From contig NZ_KB908224.1 of the NCBI RefSeq assembly GCF_000382365.1, positions 1-64,000 on the forward strand: DNA of 64,000 nt, read 5' to 3'. This document shows, piece by piece, positions 8,499 through 17,354 of this stretch (the stretch's first letter is position 1; each line of letters starts with the position of its first letter). The notes beneath the pieces are model-generated. The model saw only the letters and a list, made by a program, of their open reading frames with translations, did no database searches and had not been told where the DNA came from. The stretch is from Pannonibacter phragmitetus DSM 14782. Lineage in GTDB: Bacteria > Pseudomonadota > Alphaproteobacteria > Rhizobiales > Stappiaceae. A program made the translations under genes and the position numbers.

Positions 8499-9332
8499 AT
8501 GATGGACGAGCGTGAAGAGATTGCCTTTCACACCCCCGGTGCGCTGGCGGCGGTGCTGCCCTATGCGCTGCAGGCGGCCGGTTACGGGCTGGCGCTGCCC
8601 GGCGCCGAGCCGACGCGCAAGCGCTACCGTGATCACGTGCTGCTCATCGCCACGCAAGGGCAGGGCTGGATCGAGACGGGCGGTGCCACACATGCGGTCC
8701 TGCCGGGCATGGTGGCCTGGCTCGACACATCAAGGCCTTATGCCCATGGCGCGGCGGGGGAGGGCCACTGGCGCTATTACTGGATGGGCCTGCGCGGCGC
8801 CGGGCTTGATGCGCTGCACCGGGTGCTGGATGTGCCGCGCCAGCCGCTGTTTCTGCCCGGGGCCTGCAGGGAGATGGAAGCTGCCTTTGCGGCTGTGCTG
8901 CGGCTGGCACAGCAGGGCGGGCCTGCGGTGGATGCCCTGGTGAATGCGCAAGTGGCGCTCATCGTCTCGCAGCTGGCGGCCGGGCGCCCGGCGGATGAAG
9001 GACGCACGCAGGATCCCCGTATCGCTGCGCTGATGGAGCGCCTGCGCGCCAGTCTTTCCCATCCCTGGCGGATCGGGGATCTGGCGGGGCTGACAGGGCT
9101 CAGTCCCTCCCAGCTTTTCCGGGCCTTCCGGGCGGCCACGGGCACGACACCGATGGATTTCCTGCGCCATGAGCGCATCACCGCCGCCAAGCGGGCACTG
9201 ACGGAAAGCTCCGAAAACGTGGCAGAGGTTGCCGCCGCCTGCGGCTATGCCGATCCCTATCACTTCTCCCGCGACTTCCGCCGCCTCACCGGACTTCCGC
9301 CCGCGCGGTTCCGCAAGGGTGCCGGTTTCTGA
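8499..9332 (+). CDS. AraC-family transcriptional regulator
   Basis: A 277-aa protein with an N-terminal cupin-like sensing domain (residues about 20-160; VLLIATQGQGWIETGGATH resembles the AraC arm and barrel). Its C-terminal double helix-turn-helix spans about 180-275 (IGDLAGLTGLSPSQLFRAF, then VAEVAAACGYADPYHFSRDF and RLTGLPPARFR). It is divergent from the P450-ferredoxin pair with about 108 bp between starts, so it is probably their activator. ATG at 8499 and at 8502 are both possible starts. Confidence 0.9.
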   Translation: MMDEREEIAFHTPGALAAVLPYALQAAGYGLALPGAEPTRKRYRDHVLLIATQGQGWIETGGATHAVLPGMVAWLDTSRPYAHGAAGEGHWRYYWMGLRGAGLDALHRVLDVPRQPLFLPGACREMEAAFAAVLRLAQQGGPAVDALVNAQVALIVSQLAAGRPADEGRTQDPRIAALMERLRASLSHPWRIGDLAGLTGLSPSQLFRAFRAATGTTPMDFLRHERITAAKRALTESSENVAEVAAACGYADPYHFSRDFRRLTGLPPARFRKGAGF

Positions 9333-9419
9333 CGGGCGGCAGCTGCGGCCCTGGCTTTGGCTTGCCATTGGAAACCTCCGCCTGCCACGGTATCTTCTGC
9401 CCGAAGAGGACCTGACCTG

Positions 9420-11282
9420 ATGGCCGATGCAATATCTCCTGAAAGACGCATCATTGCAGCGCGGCGGATGATTGCGGCGCTGATCGTGCTGCTGGGGCTT
9501 TCGGCCCTGGCGCTTGTGACGATCGGCGACAGGACCCTGACACGGCATTTCATGCAGGAAGCCTCGCTGCAGGCCGTCAGTGCCTTGCGGCTGGCGGTCG
9601 CAGCGCTCAGCGGCCATCTCAGCCGCTATGAGCCGCTGCCAACCCTGATCGCCGATCATCAGGACATGAAGGATCTGCTGATGGATCCGGACAATGCCGG
9701 CCTGCGCCAGCTGGCAAACCAGTATCTCAAGGACATCAACGCGCTGCTGGAATCCTCCGACATCTATGTCATGACAACGGACGGAACGACCATCGCCGCC
9801 AGCAATTTTGACGGGCCGGCGAGTTTCGTCGGCGAGAATTTCAGCTACCGCCCTTACTTCCAGGAAGCTGCAGCCGGGCGGCCGGCGCGCTTCTACGCTC
9901 TTGGCACCACTTCGGCCAAACGCGGCTATTATTTTTCTGCACCGGTCCGGGCCGCCGGTGAAATCCGCGGGGTGATCGTCTTCAAGGTCGATATCGAAGG
10001 CATCGAAAGCTCCTGGCAGGGCGGTGAATACAAGATCCTCGTTTCGGATCCGGAAGGCATCATCTTCATGACCGGCAATCCCGAATGGCTCTATGCCTCG
10101 GTGCTGCCGCTGACCCAGGAGCGGCTGAGCCGGACAGAAGAATCCCGCCGCTATTCCGACGCCGTCCTGCGGGAGCTGCCGGTGGCACGCAGCAGTTTTG
10201 CCGGACATGATCTGATGACCATCAGCCAGTCTGGCGGCCAAAGCGGCAGCCAGTCCGGCGGCAGCCGTGAATACCTGATGCTCGAGCATTACATGCCCGG
10301 AGCCGACTGGACGGTGAAGGTGCTGCTTGATACCGCTTCGATCCACACCCAGGCGCGCACCAGCCTTGTTGCCATCCTCCTGTTCCTCTGCCTGTCCGTG
10401 CTCGGGGCTTCCGCCGTCATCCAGCGCCGCGCCCGGCTGCAGGAGCGTATGTTCATGCAGATCGAGGCGCAGGCGGAACTGGAGCGGCGGGTGGAGGAGC
10501 GCACGGCCGATCTTGCAAGGGTGAACCTGCAGCTGCGCCAGACCCAGGCCGATCTGATCCAGGCCGGCAAGCTTGCCGGGCTCGGCCAGATGTCGGCGGC
10601 CCTCTCGCATGAGTTCAACCAGCCGCTGGCTGCTGCCAAGACCTATGCGGACAGTGCCGCCCTGCTGATCGAGCGGAACCGCATCGCGGAGGCGCAGGAC
10701 AATCTCGGCCGCATTTCCAAGCTCATCGACCGGATGGCGTCGATTTCACGGCATCTGCGCAATTTCGCCCGCAAGCCGAACGAGCGGCTTGGGGCGGTGC
10801 GGATCGAGGATGCTGTCCGCGATACTCTGGAAATTGTCTCGGCCCGGCTGGCTTCGGCCGATGCAACCGTGACCAGCAGCATTCCTGCGGGCCTTCCGCC
10901 CGTGCGCGGCGGTCCGGTGCGCCTGCAGCAGGTGCTCGTCAACATCCTGACCAACGCCTGTGATGCGGTCGAGGAGCTGGAGGACCGGGAGATCATGCTC
11001 AGCGCCCGCGAGGACGGCGGGCATATCATCATAGAAATCGGCGACCGGGGGCCCGGTGTGCCGCCGGCAATCATCGAGCGGATTTTCGATCCCTTTTTCA
11101 CCACCAAGGGTGTCGGCAAGGGGCTTGGTCTGGGCCTTTCGATTTCCTATAACATCATCAAGGACTTCGGCGGCAGTCTCGCAGTTCTGCCAAGGCCGGG
11201 GGGCGGAGCGCTGTTCCGCATCGGGCTCATACAGGCGCAGACGGAAGCGGGCGCCGGGACTTTGCAAGAGGTGGCCGTATGA
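9420..11282 (+). CDS. sensor histidine kinase, DctB-like
   Basis: A 620-aa membrane kinase. TM1 is at about 12-35 and TM2 at about 316-336; between them lies a periplasmic double-Cache-type sensor of the C4-dicarboxylate kinase kind. A coiled coil leads to the H-box SHEFNQPLAAAK with the phospho-acceptor H397, followed by an ATPase domain with GDRGPGVP and GKGLGLGLSIS. I chose the ATG at 9420 because GAAGAGGA lies 10 nt before it; an upstream in-frame ATG lacks a ribosome site. It overlaps the response-regulator gene by ATGA and is followed by a TRAP transporter, so it likely senses that transporter's substrate. Confidence 0.9.
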   Translation: MADAISPERRIIAARRMIAALIVLLGLSALALVTIGDRTLTRHFMQEASLQAVSALRLAVAALSGHLSRYEPLPTLIADHQDMKDLLMDPDNAGLRQLANQYLKDINALLESSDIYVMTTDGTTIAASNFDGPASFVGENFSYRPYFQEAAAGRPARFYALGTTSAKRGYYFSAPVRAAGEIRGVIVFKVDIEGIESSWQGGEYKILVSDPEGIIFMTGNPEWLYASVLPLTQERLSRTEESRRYSDAVLRELPVARSSFAGHDLMTISQSGGQSGSQSGGSREYLMLEHYMPGADWTVKVLLDTASIHTQARTSLVAILLFLCLSVLGASAVIQRRARLQERMFMQIEAQAELERRVEERTADLARVNLQLRQTQADLIQAGKLAGLGQMSAALSHEFNQPLAAAKTYADSAALLIERNRIAEAQDNLGRISKLIDRMASISRHLRNFARKPNERLGAVRIEDAVRDTLEIVSARLASADATVTSSIPAGLPPVRGGPVRLQQVLVNILTNACDAVEELEDREIMLSAREDGGHIIIEIGDRGPGVPPAIIERIFDPFFTTKGVGKGLGLGLSISYNIIKDFGGSLAVLPRPGGGALFRIGLIQAQTEAGAGTLQEVAV

Positions 11283-12628
11283 ACTCCGGCGTGGTGCTGC
11301 TTGTTGATGATGAGGAGGACCTGCGCCTCTCCACCAGTCAGGCGCTGGAGCTCTATGGGCTGCAGGTCAAGACGTTCTCCTCCGCAGAAGAAGTGCTCGC
11401 ACGTACCGGATTCGGCTTCGACGGGATCGTGGTCAGCGACATACGCATGCCGGGCATGGACGGCATGACGCTGCTGCAACGGATCCGGGAGCTGGATCAT
11501 GAGATCCCGGTGATCCTGGTGACCGGCCACGGGGATGTGCAGCTGGCCGTGAAGGCCATGCGCGAAGGGGCTTATGACTTCATCGAGAAGCCTTTCACCA
11601 CCCAGGCGCTTGCGGGCGTGGCGCGCCATGCGCTGGACCGGCGGGCACTGGTGCTGGAGAACCGCCGCCTCAGGGCTGTTGCAGGCAAGCGTGATGATAT
11701 CGAAACGCGCCTGCCGGGCCGCACCCCGGTGATGGTCGATCTGCGCTACCGGTTGCGGGCCATCGGTGCCAGCGATGCGGATGCGCTGATCATTGGCGAG
11801 ACGGGGGCGGGCAAGGAAGTCGTCGCCCGCAGCCTGCATGACATCAGCGCCCGCGCCAAGGGGCCGTTCATCGCCATCAATTGCGCGGCGCTGCCGGAAA
11901 CGCTGATCGAGAGCGAGCTGTTCGGCCATGAGGCGGGAGCCTTTCCCGGGGCGCTGCGCGCGCGTTACGGCAAGTTCGAGCATGCGCGGGGCGGCACAAT
12001 CCTACTGGATGAAATCGGCTCCATGCCGGTGGACCTGCAGGCCAAGTTTCTCAGGGTGCTGCAGGAGCGCACGATCACCCGGCTCGGCTCCAATGAGGCC
12101 GTACCGCTGGACCTGCGGTTTCTGGCGACCAGCAAGGTGGATCTGGCGGCGGAAGTGGCGGCGGGGCGGTTCCGCGCCGACCTGTTCTACCGGCTGAATG
12201 TGGCGACCATCCGCGTTCCGTCCCTAGCGCAGCGGCGGGCGGATATTCCGCTCCTGTTCCTGCATCTGGTGCGGGAAGCCTGTGCCCGCTATGGCCGCGA
12301 GGATCTGGAAGTGGCGCCGGAGGTCCTGTCGGAAATCGCCGAACGTGACTGGCCGGGCAATGTGCGCGAGCTGCGCAATGCGGCGGACCGGCTGGTACTG
12401 GGGCTGGAGACCGGACTGGACAGCGCCGGGGCTCAGGATGCGCCCTCGACCCGGCTGGCCGACAAGGTGGCCGCCTATGAGCGGCAGCTCATTGCCAATG
12501 CCATCACGGCTCATGGCGGGGCTTTGAAGCCGGTCTACGAACAGCTCGGCATCTCGCGCAAGACGCTTTACGAAAAGATGCAGAAATACGGGCTCGACAA
12601 GAGTCTTGCTCTGGATGCCCGCGAGTAG
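11279..12628 (+). CDS. NtrC/DctD-family response regulator
   Basis: A 449-aa three-domain regulator. The receiver domain has D10/D11 and the phospho-acceptor D54 (VVSDIRMPG). The AAA+ domain has Walker A GETGAGKE (173-180) and Walker B ILLDE (241-245). The C-terminal Fis-type HTH reads AITAHGGALKPVYEQLGIS. The sigma-54 contact loop reads GAFPGA (220-225) instead of GAFTGA, which may weaken or abolish sigma-54 activation. It is coupled to the kinase gene by an ATGA overlap and probably controls the TRAP genes downstream, perhaps through the 24-bp palindrome at 12670. Confidence 0.92.
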   Translation: MNSGVVLLVDDEEDLRLSTSQALELYGLQVKTFSSAEEVLARTGFGFDGIVVSDIRMPGMDGMTLLQRIRELDHEIPVILVTGHGDVQLAVKAMREGAYDFIEKPFTTQALAGVARHALDRRALVLENRRLRAVAGKRDDIETRLPGRTPVMVDLRYRLRAIGASDADALIIGETGAGKEVVARSLHDISARAKGPFIAINCAALPETLIESELFGHEAGAFPGALRARYGKFEHARGGTILLDEIGSMPVDLQAKFLRVLQERTITRLGSNEAVPLDLRFLATSKVDLAAEVAAGRFRADLFYRLNVATIRVPSLAQRRADIPLLFLHLVREACARYGREDLEVAPEVLSEIAERDWPGNVRELRNAADRLVLGLETGLDSAGAQDAPSTRLADKVAAYERQLIANAITAHGGALKPVYEQLGISRKTLYEKMQKYGLDKSLALDARE

Positions 12629-12669
12629 GGTAAGGCTTCAGTTCTGTTCAGATGGGCCGGATGACCTGC

Positions 12670-12693
12670 GCATGTGTGGAATTCCACACATGC
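12670..12693. promoter_or_regulatory. perfect 24-bp palindrome upstream of the TRAP genes
   Basis: Arm GCATGTGTGGAA is followed at once by its exact reverse complement. It lies 42 bp after the response-regulator stop and 174 bp before the TAXI gene, a good place for an upstream activator site of the DctD-like regulator. I looked for a -24/-12 sigma-54 promoter (GG-N10-GC) between it and the gene and found no convincing one. Confidence 0.6.
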
Positions 12694-12866
12694 CAACTGG
12701 GCAATGTTACGGATTCCTCCCATCCCTTAACGGAAAATGAAAGAATCCAGCCGTCTGGAGGACCTCCCGGCGTTGCCATGCGTCCCGGCAGGCGCTTAGG
12801 TCCGGTCAAGTCCGGCCCAGAGGAGGCGCCGGGCGGACCACATCGGAAGACCGTTGGGAGGATTCC

Positions 12867-13844
12867 ATGAAGAAGCTGATGATTGCCATGGCTGGTGCCA
12901 TGGCGCTTTGCGTTGCTGCCCCGGCCGTTGCTCAGGACAAGACCGGCTGGCCCGGCAGCATGACCGTGGGAACGGCAAGCCAGGGTGGCACTTATTTCAT
13001 CTACGGCACGGGCCTTGCCGGCTTGATCACCGAGAAGCTCGGCGTCAATTCTTCGGCTGAAGTGACCGGCGGGCCGGTGCAGAACGCCACGCTGGTGGAA
13101 ACCGGCGACCATCTGATGGGCCTCGTCACCATGGGCCCGGCCTATCAGGCCTGGATGGGTGAAAGCGAACTGGCACCGGGTGTTGAGCACAAGAAGCTTC
13201 GCGCCCTGTTCCCCATGTACCAGACGCCGTTCCAGGTCGTCGCGCTGAAGTCGTCGGGCATCACGTCGGTGGCCGATCTTGACGGCAAGCGCGTGTCGGT
13301 TGGCCCGGCTGGCGGTACGGCCGCAACCTACTGGCCCCGCTACTTTGAAGCCGTCGGCGTGAAGCCGGTGATTTCCTATTCCGGCGCCAATGACGCGACC
13401 AGCCAGGTCAAGGACGGCCTGATCGACGCCTTTGCTTTCGCAGCCGGCGTTCCGATCTCCGCCTTCGCCCAGATTGCAGCCGAAAACCCGGTGAACATCT
13501 TCGGCTTCAGTGAAGACCAGCAGAAGAAGATCCTCGAAGCCATGCCGGAACTGGCTGCCTTCGAAGTCCCCGGCGGCCTGTATCAGGGCTTCCCGGACCC
13601 GCAGGGCACCGTCAGCCTGTGGAACTTCGCCGTTGCCAATACCGAAATGCCGGAAACGCTGGCCTATGAAATCACCAAGCTGGTGATGGAAAACAACGAC
13701 CGCATGGTGCAGATCCACGCGACCGCTGCCGAGACGATCGCAGAGAACATCGACAAGAACTCGTTCCTGCCGTTCCACCCGGGCGCCGTGCGCTACTATG
13801 AAGAAAAGGGCATCACCATTCCGGATGCCCTGAAGGGTCAGTAA
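12867..13844 (+). CDS. TAXI-family TRAP transporter substrate-binding protein
   Basis: A 325-aa periplasmic binding protein with a clear Sec signal peptide (MKKLMIAMAGAMALCVAAPAVA, cleavage near residue 22). The mature start GSMTVGTASQGGTYFIYGTGLA is the TAXI-family signature. Members deliver substrates such as glutamate or other organic acids to fused TRAP permeases; the substrate here is not known. GGGAGGA is well placed before the ATG. It is followed by the permease gene after about 140 bp that contains repeat copy B. Confidence 0.93.
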   Translation: MKKLMIAMAGAMALCVAAPAVAQDKTGWPGSMTVGTASQGGTYFIYGTGLAGLITEKLGVNSSAEVTGGPVQNATLVETGDHLMGLVTMGPAYQAWMGESELAPGVEHKKLRALFPMYQTPFQVVALKSSGITSVADLDGKRVSVGPAGGTAATYWPRYFEAVGVKPVISYSGANDATSQVKDGLIDAFAFAAGVPISAFAQIAAENPVNIFGFSEDQQKKILEAMPELAAFEVPGGLYQGFPDPQGTVSLWNFAVANTEMPETLAYEITKLVMENNDRMVQIHATAAETIAENIDKNSFLPFHPGAVRYYEEKGITIPDALKGQ

Positions 13845-13847
13845 GAC

Positions 13848-13879
13848 CAAGGCTATAGATGCTGATGCATCAGGCCCTG
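13848..13879 (+). repeat. dispersed palindromic repeat, copy B (hairpin 1 only)
   Basis: CAAGGC-TATA-GATGC-TGAT-GCATC-AG-GCCCTGAG, in the gap between the TAXI gene and the permease gene. The linker and second hairpin of the full element are missing. Confidence 0.7.
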
Positions 13880-13986
13880 AGATGAGCCCCCTGCCCTTGT
13901 GCCGGGCGGCCAAACTCCGGAGGGCGGCAGCTGCCGGCTGCCGCCATTCTTCGTGAATGATCCGGTATCCATTCGGGACGAACACC

Positions 13987-15828
13987 ATGACACAAGCTGA
14001 CAATGCCTCAGCGCCCAAGGGCAGCGGGCCGATTCTGGCCCAGAATGTCGATGAAGAACCGGTTGCCAGCAACCAGCGCCTGCATGGCAGCTGGATCAAC
14101 CTGACAATCACGGTTCTCTGCATTGCCTATACCGCTTTCCACATCGGGGTCATGAACCTCTATCCGCTGGAGACCTGGACCTACCGTCTGATCCACGTCT
14201 GCGGCGGTCTTCTGCTCGGGTTCCTGATCTATTCCGCCGTGCAGCTGCCGAATACGGCGCCCGCCGGTGCGCGGCGCAACCCGCTCGACTGGCTGTTCAT
14301 GGCCGTGGGTATCGGCGGCATCGGTTATGGCTTTGCCATGGTGGCCTATGCCTGGGGCGGCTACTGGCTGGCCGGCATTCCGCGCCCGCCGGTGTTCGTT
14401 TTCGCCAATTTCGGTCTGCCGCTGCTGGTGGGCACGCTTGCCGCTCTGGCCGGAGCCTGGTTCCTGCCGAACCGGGACCGTGCGCGTATCGGCTGGGCGG
14501 ATTATGCCCTCGGCATCGCGTCCATCGCGGTTCTGGGCTACATCCTCTTCAACGTCGGGCCTCTGCGTCTGCGCGCTGGTACCGCCATGGCTCAGCCGGC
14601 GGACTATTATGCAGCACTCGTCGGTGTGATCCTCATTCTCGAGGTGACGCGGCGCGTGGCCGGCCTTGCGCTGGTGGTAATCGCCTCGATCTTCATTCTC
14701 TATTCCTTTGCAGGCCCCTACCTGCCCGGCTTCCTCAACCATCGTGGCTATGAGCCAAGCCGTTTCTTCACCTACATCTTCACCGATCAGGGCATCCTGA
14801 GTGATCCGGTGGCGGTGTCCTCCACCTACATCATCCTGTTCATCACCTTCGCCGCCTTCCTGCAGGCCTCCAAAGTGGGCGACTATTTCGTCAACTTCGC
14901 CTTTGCGGCGGCAGGCCGCGCCCGCGGCGGACCGGCCAAGGTGGCGGTTCTGGCCTCGGGCCTGATGGGCATGATCAACGGCACATCGGCCGGCAACGTG
15001 GTGTCGACCGGCTCGCTCACCATTCCGCTGATGAAGAAGGTCGGCTATCCGGCCAAGACCTCGGCTGCCGTTGAAGCGGCTGCCTCTTCCGGCGGACAGA
15101 TCATGCCGCCGATCATGGGCGCCGGCGCCTTCATCATGGCCGAAGTGACGGGCATCCCCTACACGGACATCGTCATTGCGGCGATCATCCCCTCGGTGCT
15201 CTATTTCGCCTCGGTTTACTTCATGGTCGATCTTCAGGCGACGAAGATGGGCATGAAGGGCCTTCCCAAGGAAGAGCTGCCGGTCTTCAAGGAGCTGCTG
15301 AAGCAGGTCTATCTCTTCATCCCGATCATCATGCTGATCTACACGCTGTTTGCCGGCTATTCGGTGATCCGTGCCGGTACGGTGTCGATGATGGCCGCAG
15401 CCGTTGTCAGCTGGCTGACGCCGCACCGCATGGGGCCCAGGCTTTTCGCCAAGGCCTTTGATATGGCGGCGCGCATGTCGATCCAGCTGGTGGCCGTGTG
15501 TGCCTGCGCGGGCATCATCGTCGGCGTGATCGCGCTTACCGGTGTCGGCGCCCGCTTCTCCAGCCTGCTGCTTGGCATTGCCGAACAGAACCAGCTTCTG
15601 GCGCTGTTCTTTGCCATGTGCATTTCCATCGTGCTGGGCATGGGCATGCCGACGACGGCTGCCTATGCGGTCGCCGCCGCTGTCGTGGCTCCTGGCCTCG
15701 TCAACCTCGGCATCCCGGTGCTGACAGCGCATTTCTTCGTGTTCTACTTCGCGGTCATGTCCGCCATCACACCGCCGGTGGCGCTCGCCGCCTATGCGGG
15801 GCGGCCTTGTCGGGGTCGGATCCGATGA
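13987..15828 (+). CDS. TRAP transporter fused 4TM/12TM permease, main part (frameshifted 3' end)
   Basis: This frame covers the small (DctQ-like) and most of the large (DctM-like) membrane parts of a fused TRAP permease. There are many hydrophobic helices and the motif GLMGMINGTSAGNVVSTGSLTIP typical of DctM. It ends MSAITPPVALAAYAGRPCRGRIR; the last seven residues after AYAG are out of family. The normal continuation (ALSGSDPMKTSVESFKIG) resumes in the next frame, so a base is missing near the GGGG at 15798-15801. The ATG at 13987 is favoured over 13957, though neither has a strong ribosome site. Intact family members run to about 730 aa. Confidence 0.88.
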   Translation: MTQADNASAPKGSGPILAQNVDEEPVASNQRLHGSWINLTITVLCIAYTAFHIGVMNLYPLETWTYRLIHVCGGLLLGFLIYSAVQLPNTAPAGARRNPLDWLFMAVGIGGIGYGFAMVAYAWGGYWLAGIPRPPVFVFANFGLPLLVGTLAALAGAWFLPNRDRARIGWADYALGIASIAVLGYILFNVGPLRLRAGTAMAQPADYYAALVGVILILEVTRRVAGLALVVIASIFILYSFAGPYLPGFLNHRGYEPSRFFTYIFTDQGILSDPVAVSSTYIILFITFAAFLQASKVGDYFVNFAFAAAGRARGGPAKVAVLASGLMGMINGTSAGNVVSTGSLTIPLMKKVGYPAKTSAAVEAAASSGGQIMPPIMGAGAFIMAEVTGIPYTDIVIAAIIPSVLYFASVYFMVDLQATKMGMKGLPKEELPVFKELLKQVYLFIPIIMLIYTLFAGYSVIRAGTVSMMAAAVVSWLTPHRMGPRLFAKAFDMAARMSIQLVAVCACAGIIVGVIALTGVGARFSSLLLGIAEQNQLLALFFAMCISIVLGMGMPTTAAYAVAAAVVAPGLVNLGIPVLTAHFFVFYFAVMSAITPPVALAAYAGRPCRGRIR

Positions 15829-16166
15829 AGACGTCGGTCGAAAGCTTCAAGATCGGTCTTGCCGCTTTCGTCGTGCCCTTCATGTTCTTCTATTCGCAGG
15901 CCATGCTGATGCAGGGCACCTGGATGGAAGTCCTGCATGTCTTCGTCACGGCCAGCATCGGCATCTACATGCTCGCGGCGGCCGTGCAGGGCTGGTACTT
16001 CGGCAAGCTTGCGGCCGTCCTGCGCGTGGTGCTGCTGATCGGCGCCCTGTGCATGATCCAGGGCGGCCTGATTTCCGATCTCGCCGGTCTTGCCATCGGC
16101 GTGGCGCTGCTTGCCTATCAGAAGCGCTTCGTCACGCCGGGCATGCTCGCCCGCGGCTCGGACTGA
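15825..16166 (+). CDS. TRAP transporter permease, C-terminal part (separated by frameshift)
   Basis: In-frame continuation of the fused TRAP permease after the frameshift: MKTSVESFKIGLAAFVVPFMF, then further hydrophobic helices, ending MLARGSD. The homologous reading extends upstream to about 15803 without a stop. The ATG at 15825 overlaps the premature TGA of the main part as ATGA. A 113-aa C-terminal piece could therefore be made by stop-start reinitiation if the frameshift is real. Its coding character is intact, which suggests a recent mutation or a base missing from the assembly. Confidence 0.75.
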   Translation: MKTSVESFKIGLAAFVVPFMFFYSQAMLMQGTWMEVLHVFVTASIGIYMLAAAVQGWYFGKLAAVLRVVLLIGALCMIQGGLISDLAGLAIGVALLAYQKRFVTPGMLARGSD

Positions 16167-16173
16167 TCCGGAC

Positions 16174-16198
16174 TCTCCATGAGCCTGGCTCATGGAGA
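16174..16198. repeat. short intergenic hairpin with CATGAG/CTCATG core
   Basis: TCTCCATGAGCC-T-GGCTCATGGAGA, a near-perfect palindrome just after the permease gene. It resembles the second hairpin of the dispersed repeat (GATGAG...CTCATC) without the rest of the element. Confidence 0.6.
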
Positions 16199-16213
16199 CC
16201 TGGCCAAATGCAA

Positions 16214-16240
16214 GCGGCGCCATCCACCCGATGGCGCCGC
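16214..16240 (+). terminator. Rho-independent terminator of the TRAP operon
   Basis: GCGGCGCCATC-CACCC-GATGGCGCCGC, an 11-bp perfect stem followed by TTCTTCTTT. It would end transcription of the transporter genes. Confidence 0.88.
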
Positions 16241-16277
16241 TTCTTCTTTGTGCGCCACAGCGCCGGAATGACGATTT

Positions 16278-17354
16278 TCAGGGCGTGATGGCGATTTTCA
16301 GAACGCCGTCGCGCTGATTGGCGAAGAGGTCATAGGCCGCTTCAATGTCATCCAGCTTGAACCGGTGCGTCACCAGCGAGCTGGTGTCGAGGCGGCCGGA
16401 GGCAATGACATCCATCAGCCGGCGCATGCGCTCCTTGCCGCCGGGGCACAGGGAGGTGACCAGCTTGTGATCTCCAAGTCCGGCGAGGAAGGGTCCGAGC
16501 GGGATGGTGAGATCGCTGGAATAGACGCCGAGCGAGGAGAGGGTCCCGCCGGGGCGCAGCACCCGCAGCGCGGCTTCAAAGGTCTCCTGCCGGCCGAGGG
16601 CCTCGATGGCAACATCCACGCCGCGCCCATCCGTCAGCCGCATGATTTCGTCCACCGGGTCGCCCTTGCTGAAGTCGACGATGTGGTCCGCGCCCATGCG
16701 GCGGGAGATTTCCATGCGGGCAGGCACGGATTCCACCCCGATGATGGTCGTCGCGCCCATCAGCCGCGCACCGGCCGTGGCGCAAAGCCCGATGGGCCCT
16801 TGTGCAAACACCGCTACTGTGTCGCCGATCCTGATGGCGCCGTTTTCTGCGCCGGAAAAGCCGGTGGACATGATGTCCGGGCACATCAGAACCTGCTCGT
16901 CCGTCAGTCCGTCGGGGATGGGCGCCAGATTGACCATCGCGTCCGGCACCAGCAGATATTCGGCCTGAGCGCCATCAATCGTGTTGCCGAAGCGCCAGCC
17001 GCCCATGGCCTTGAAGCCATGTTTCGTGCCGGCGCCATCCTGGGACATGCAGCCGCACAGGCAGGCGGCGCTGTGGCCGCTGGGGGTGATCGCGCCGGCA
17101 ATCACCCGCTGCCCCTCCTGGTACCCCTTCACGGCGGAGCCCAGCTTCTCGATGATGCCGACCGGCTCATGCCCTATGGTCAGCCCCCGTTCCACCGGGT
17201 ATTCACCCTTGAGAATATGCACATCCGTGCCGCAGATTGTCGTGGTGGTGATGCGGATCAGCGCGTCCAGCGGCCCCACATCCGGCACCGGCTTTTCATC
17301 AAGAACGATGCGGTTGGGTCCGGCGAAGATCGCTGCCTTCATCATCTGTACCAT
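16278..17354 (-). CDS. zinc-dependent alcohol dehydrogenase (isopropanol-dehydrogenase-like)
   Basis: A 358-aa medium-chain dehydrogenase/reductase. The catalytic zinc set is visible: Cys in TTICGTDVH, His-Glu in TIGHEPVG and Asp in CPDIMSTGFSGAE. The last motif matches the secondary-alcohol dehydrogenases of the Clostridium beijerinckii type. The Rossmann segment reads VAVFAQGPIGLCATAGARLMGA; an acidic residue in IGVESVPAR may favour NAD over NADP. I chose the ATG at 17354 because GGAGG stands 5 nt before it; the frame is open 34 codons further up without a ribosome site. It is a single gene facing the TRAP terminator. Confidence 0.9.
   Translation of the reverse strand: MVQMMKAAIFAGPNRIVLDEKPVPDVGPLDALIRITTTTICGTDVHILKGEYPVERGLTIGHEPVGIIEKLGSAVKGYQEGQRVIAGAITPSGHSAACLCGCMSQDGAGTKHGFKAMGGWRFGNTIDGAQAEYLLVPDAMVNLAPIPDGLTDEQVLMCPDIMSTGFSGAENGAIRIGDTVAVFAQGPIGLCATAGARLMGATTIIGVESVPARMEISRRMGADHIVDFSKGDPVDEIMRLTDGRGVDVAIEALGRQETFEAALRVLRPGGTLSSLGVYSSDLTIPLGPFLAGLGDHKLVTSLCPGGKERMRRLMDVIASGRLDTSSLVTHRFKLDDIEAAYDLFANQRDGVLKIAITP

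Noticed and set aside
8730-10610. Long minus-strand frame opposite the AraC and kinase genes
   Set aside because: Antisense GC artefact with no domains and no ribosome site.
12694-12866. Sigma-54 promoter for the TRAP genes
   Set aside because: Several GG and GC dinucleotides occur, but none has the 10-bp GG-to-GC spacing with a good flanking match.
14008-15732. Minus-strand frame opposite the TRAP permease
   Set aside because: His/Arg/Asp-rich antisense text; the plus-strand reading is a well-defined membrane protein.
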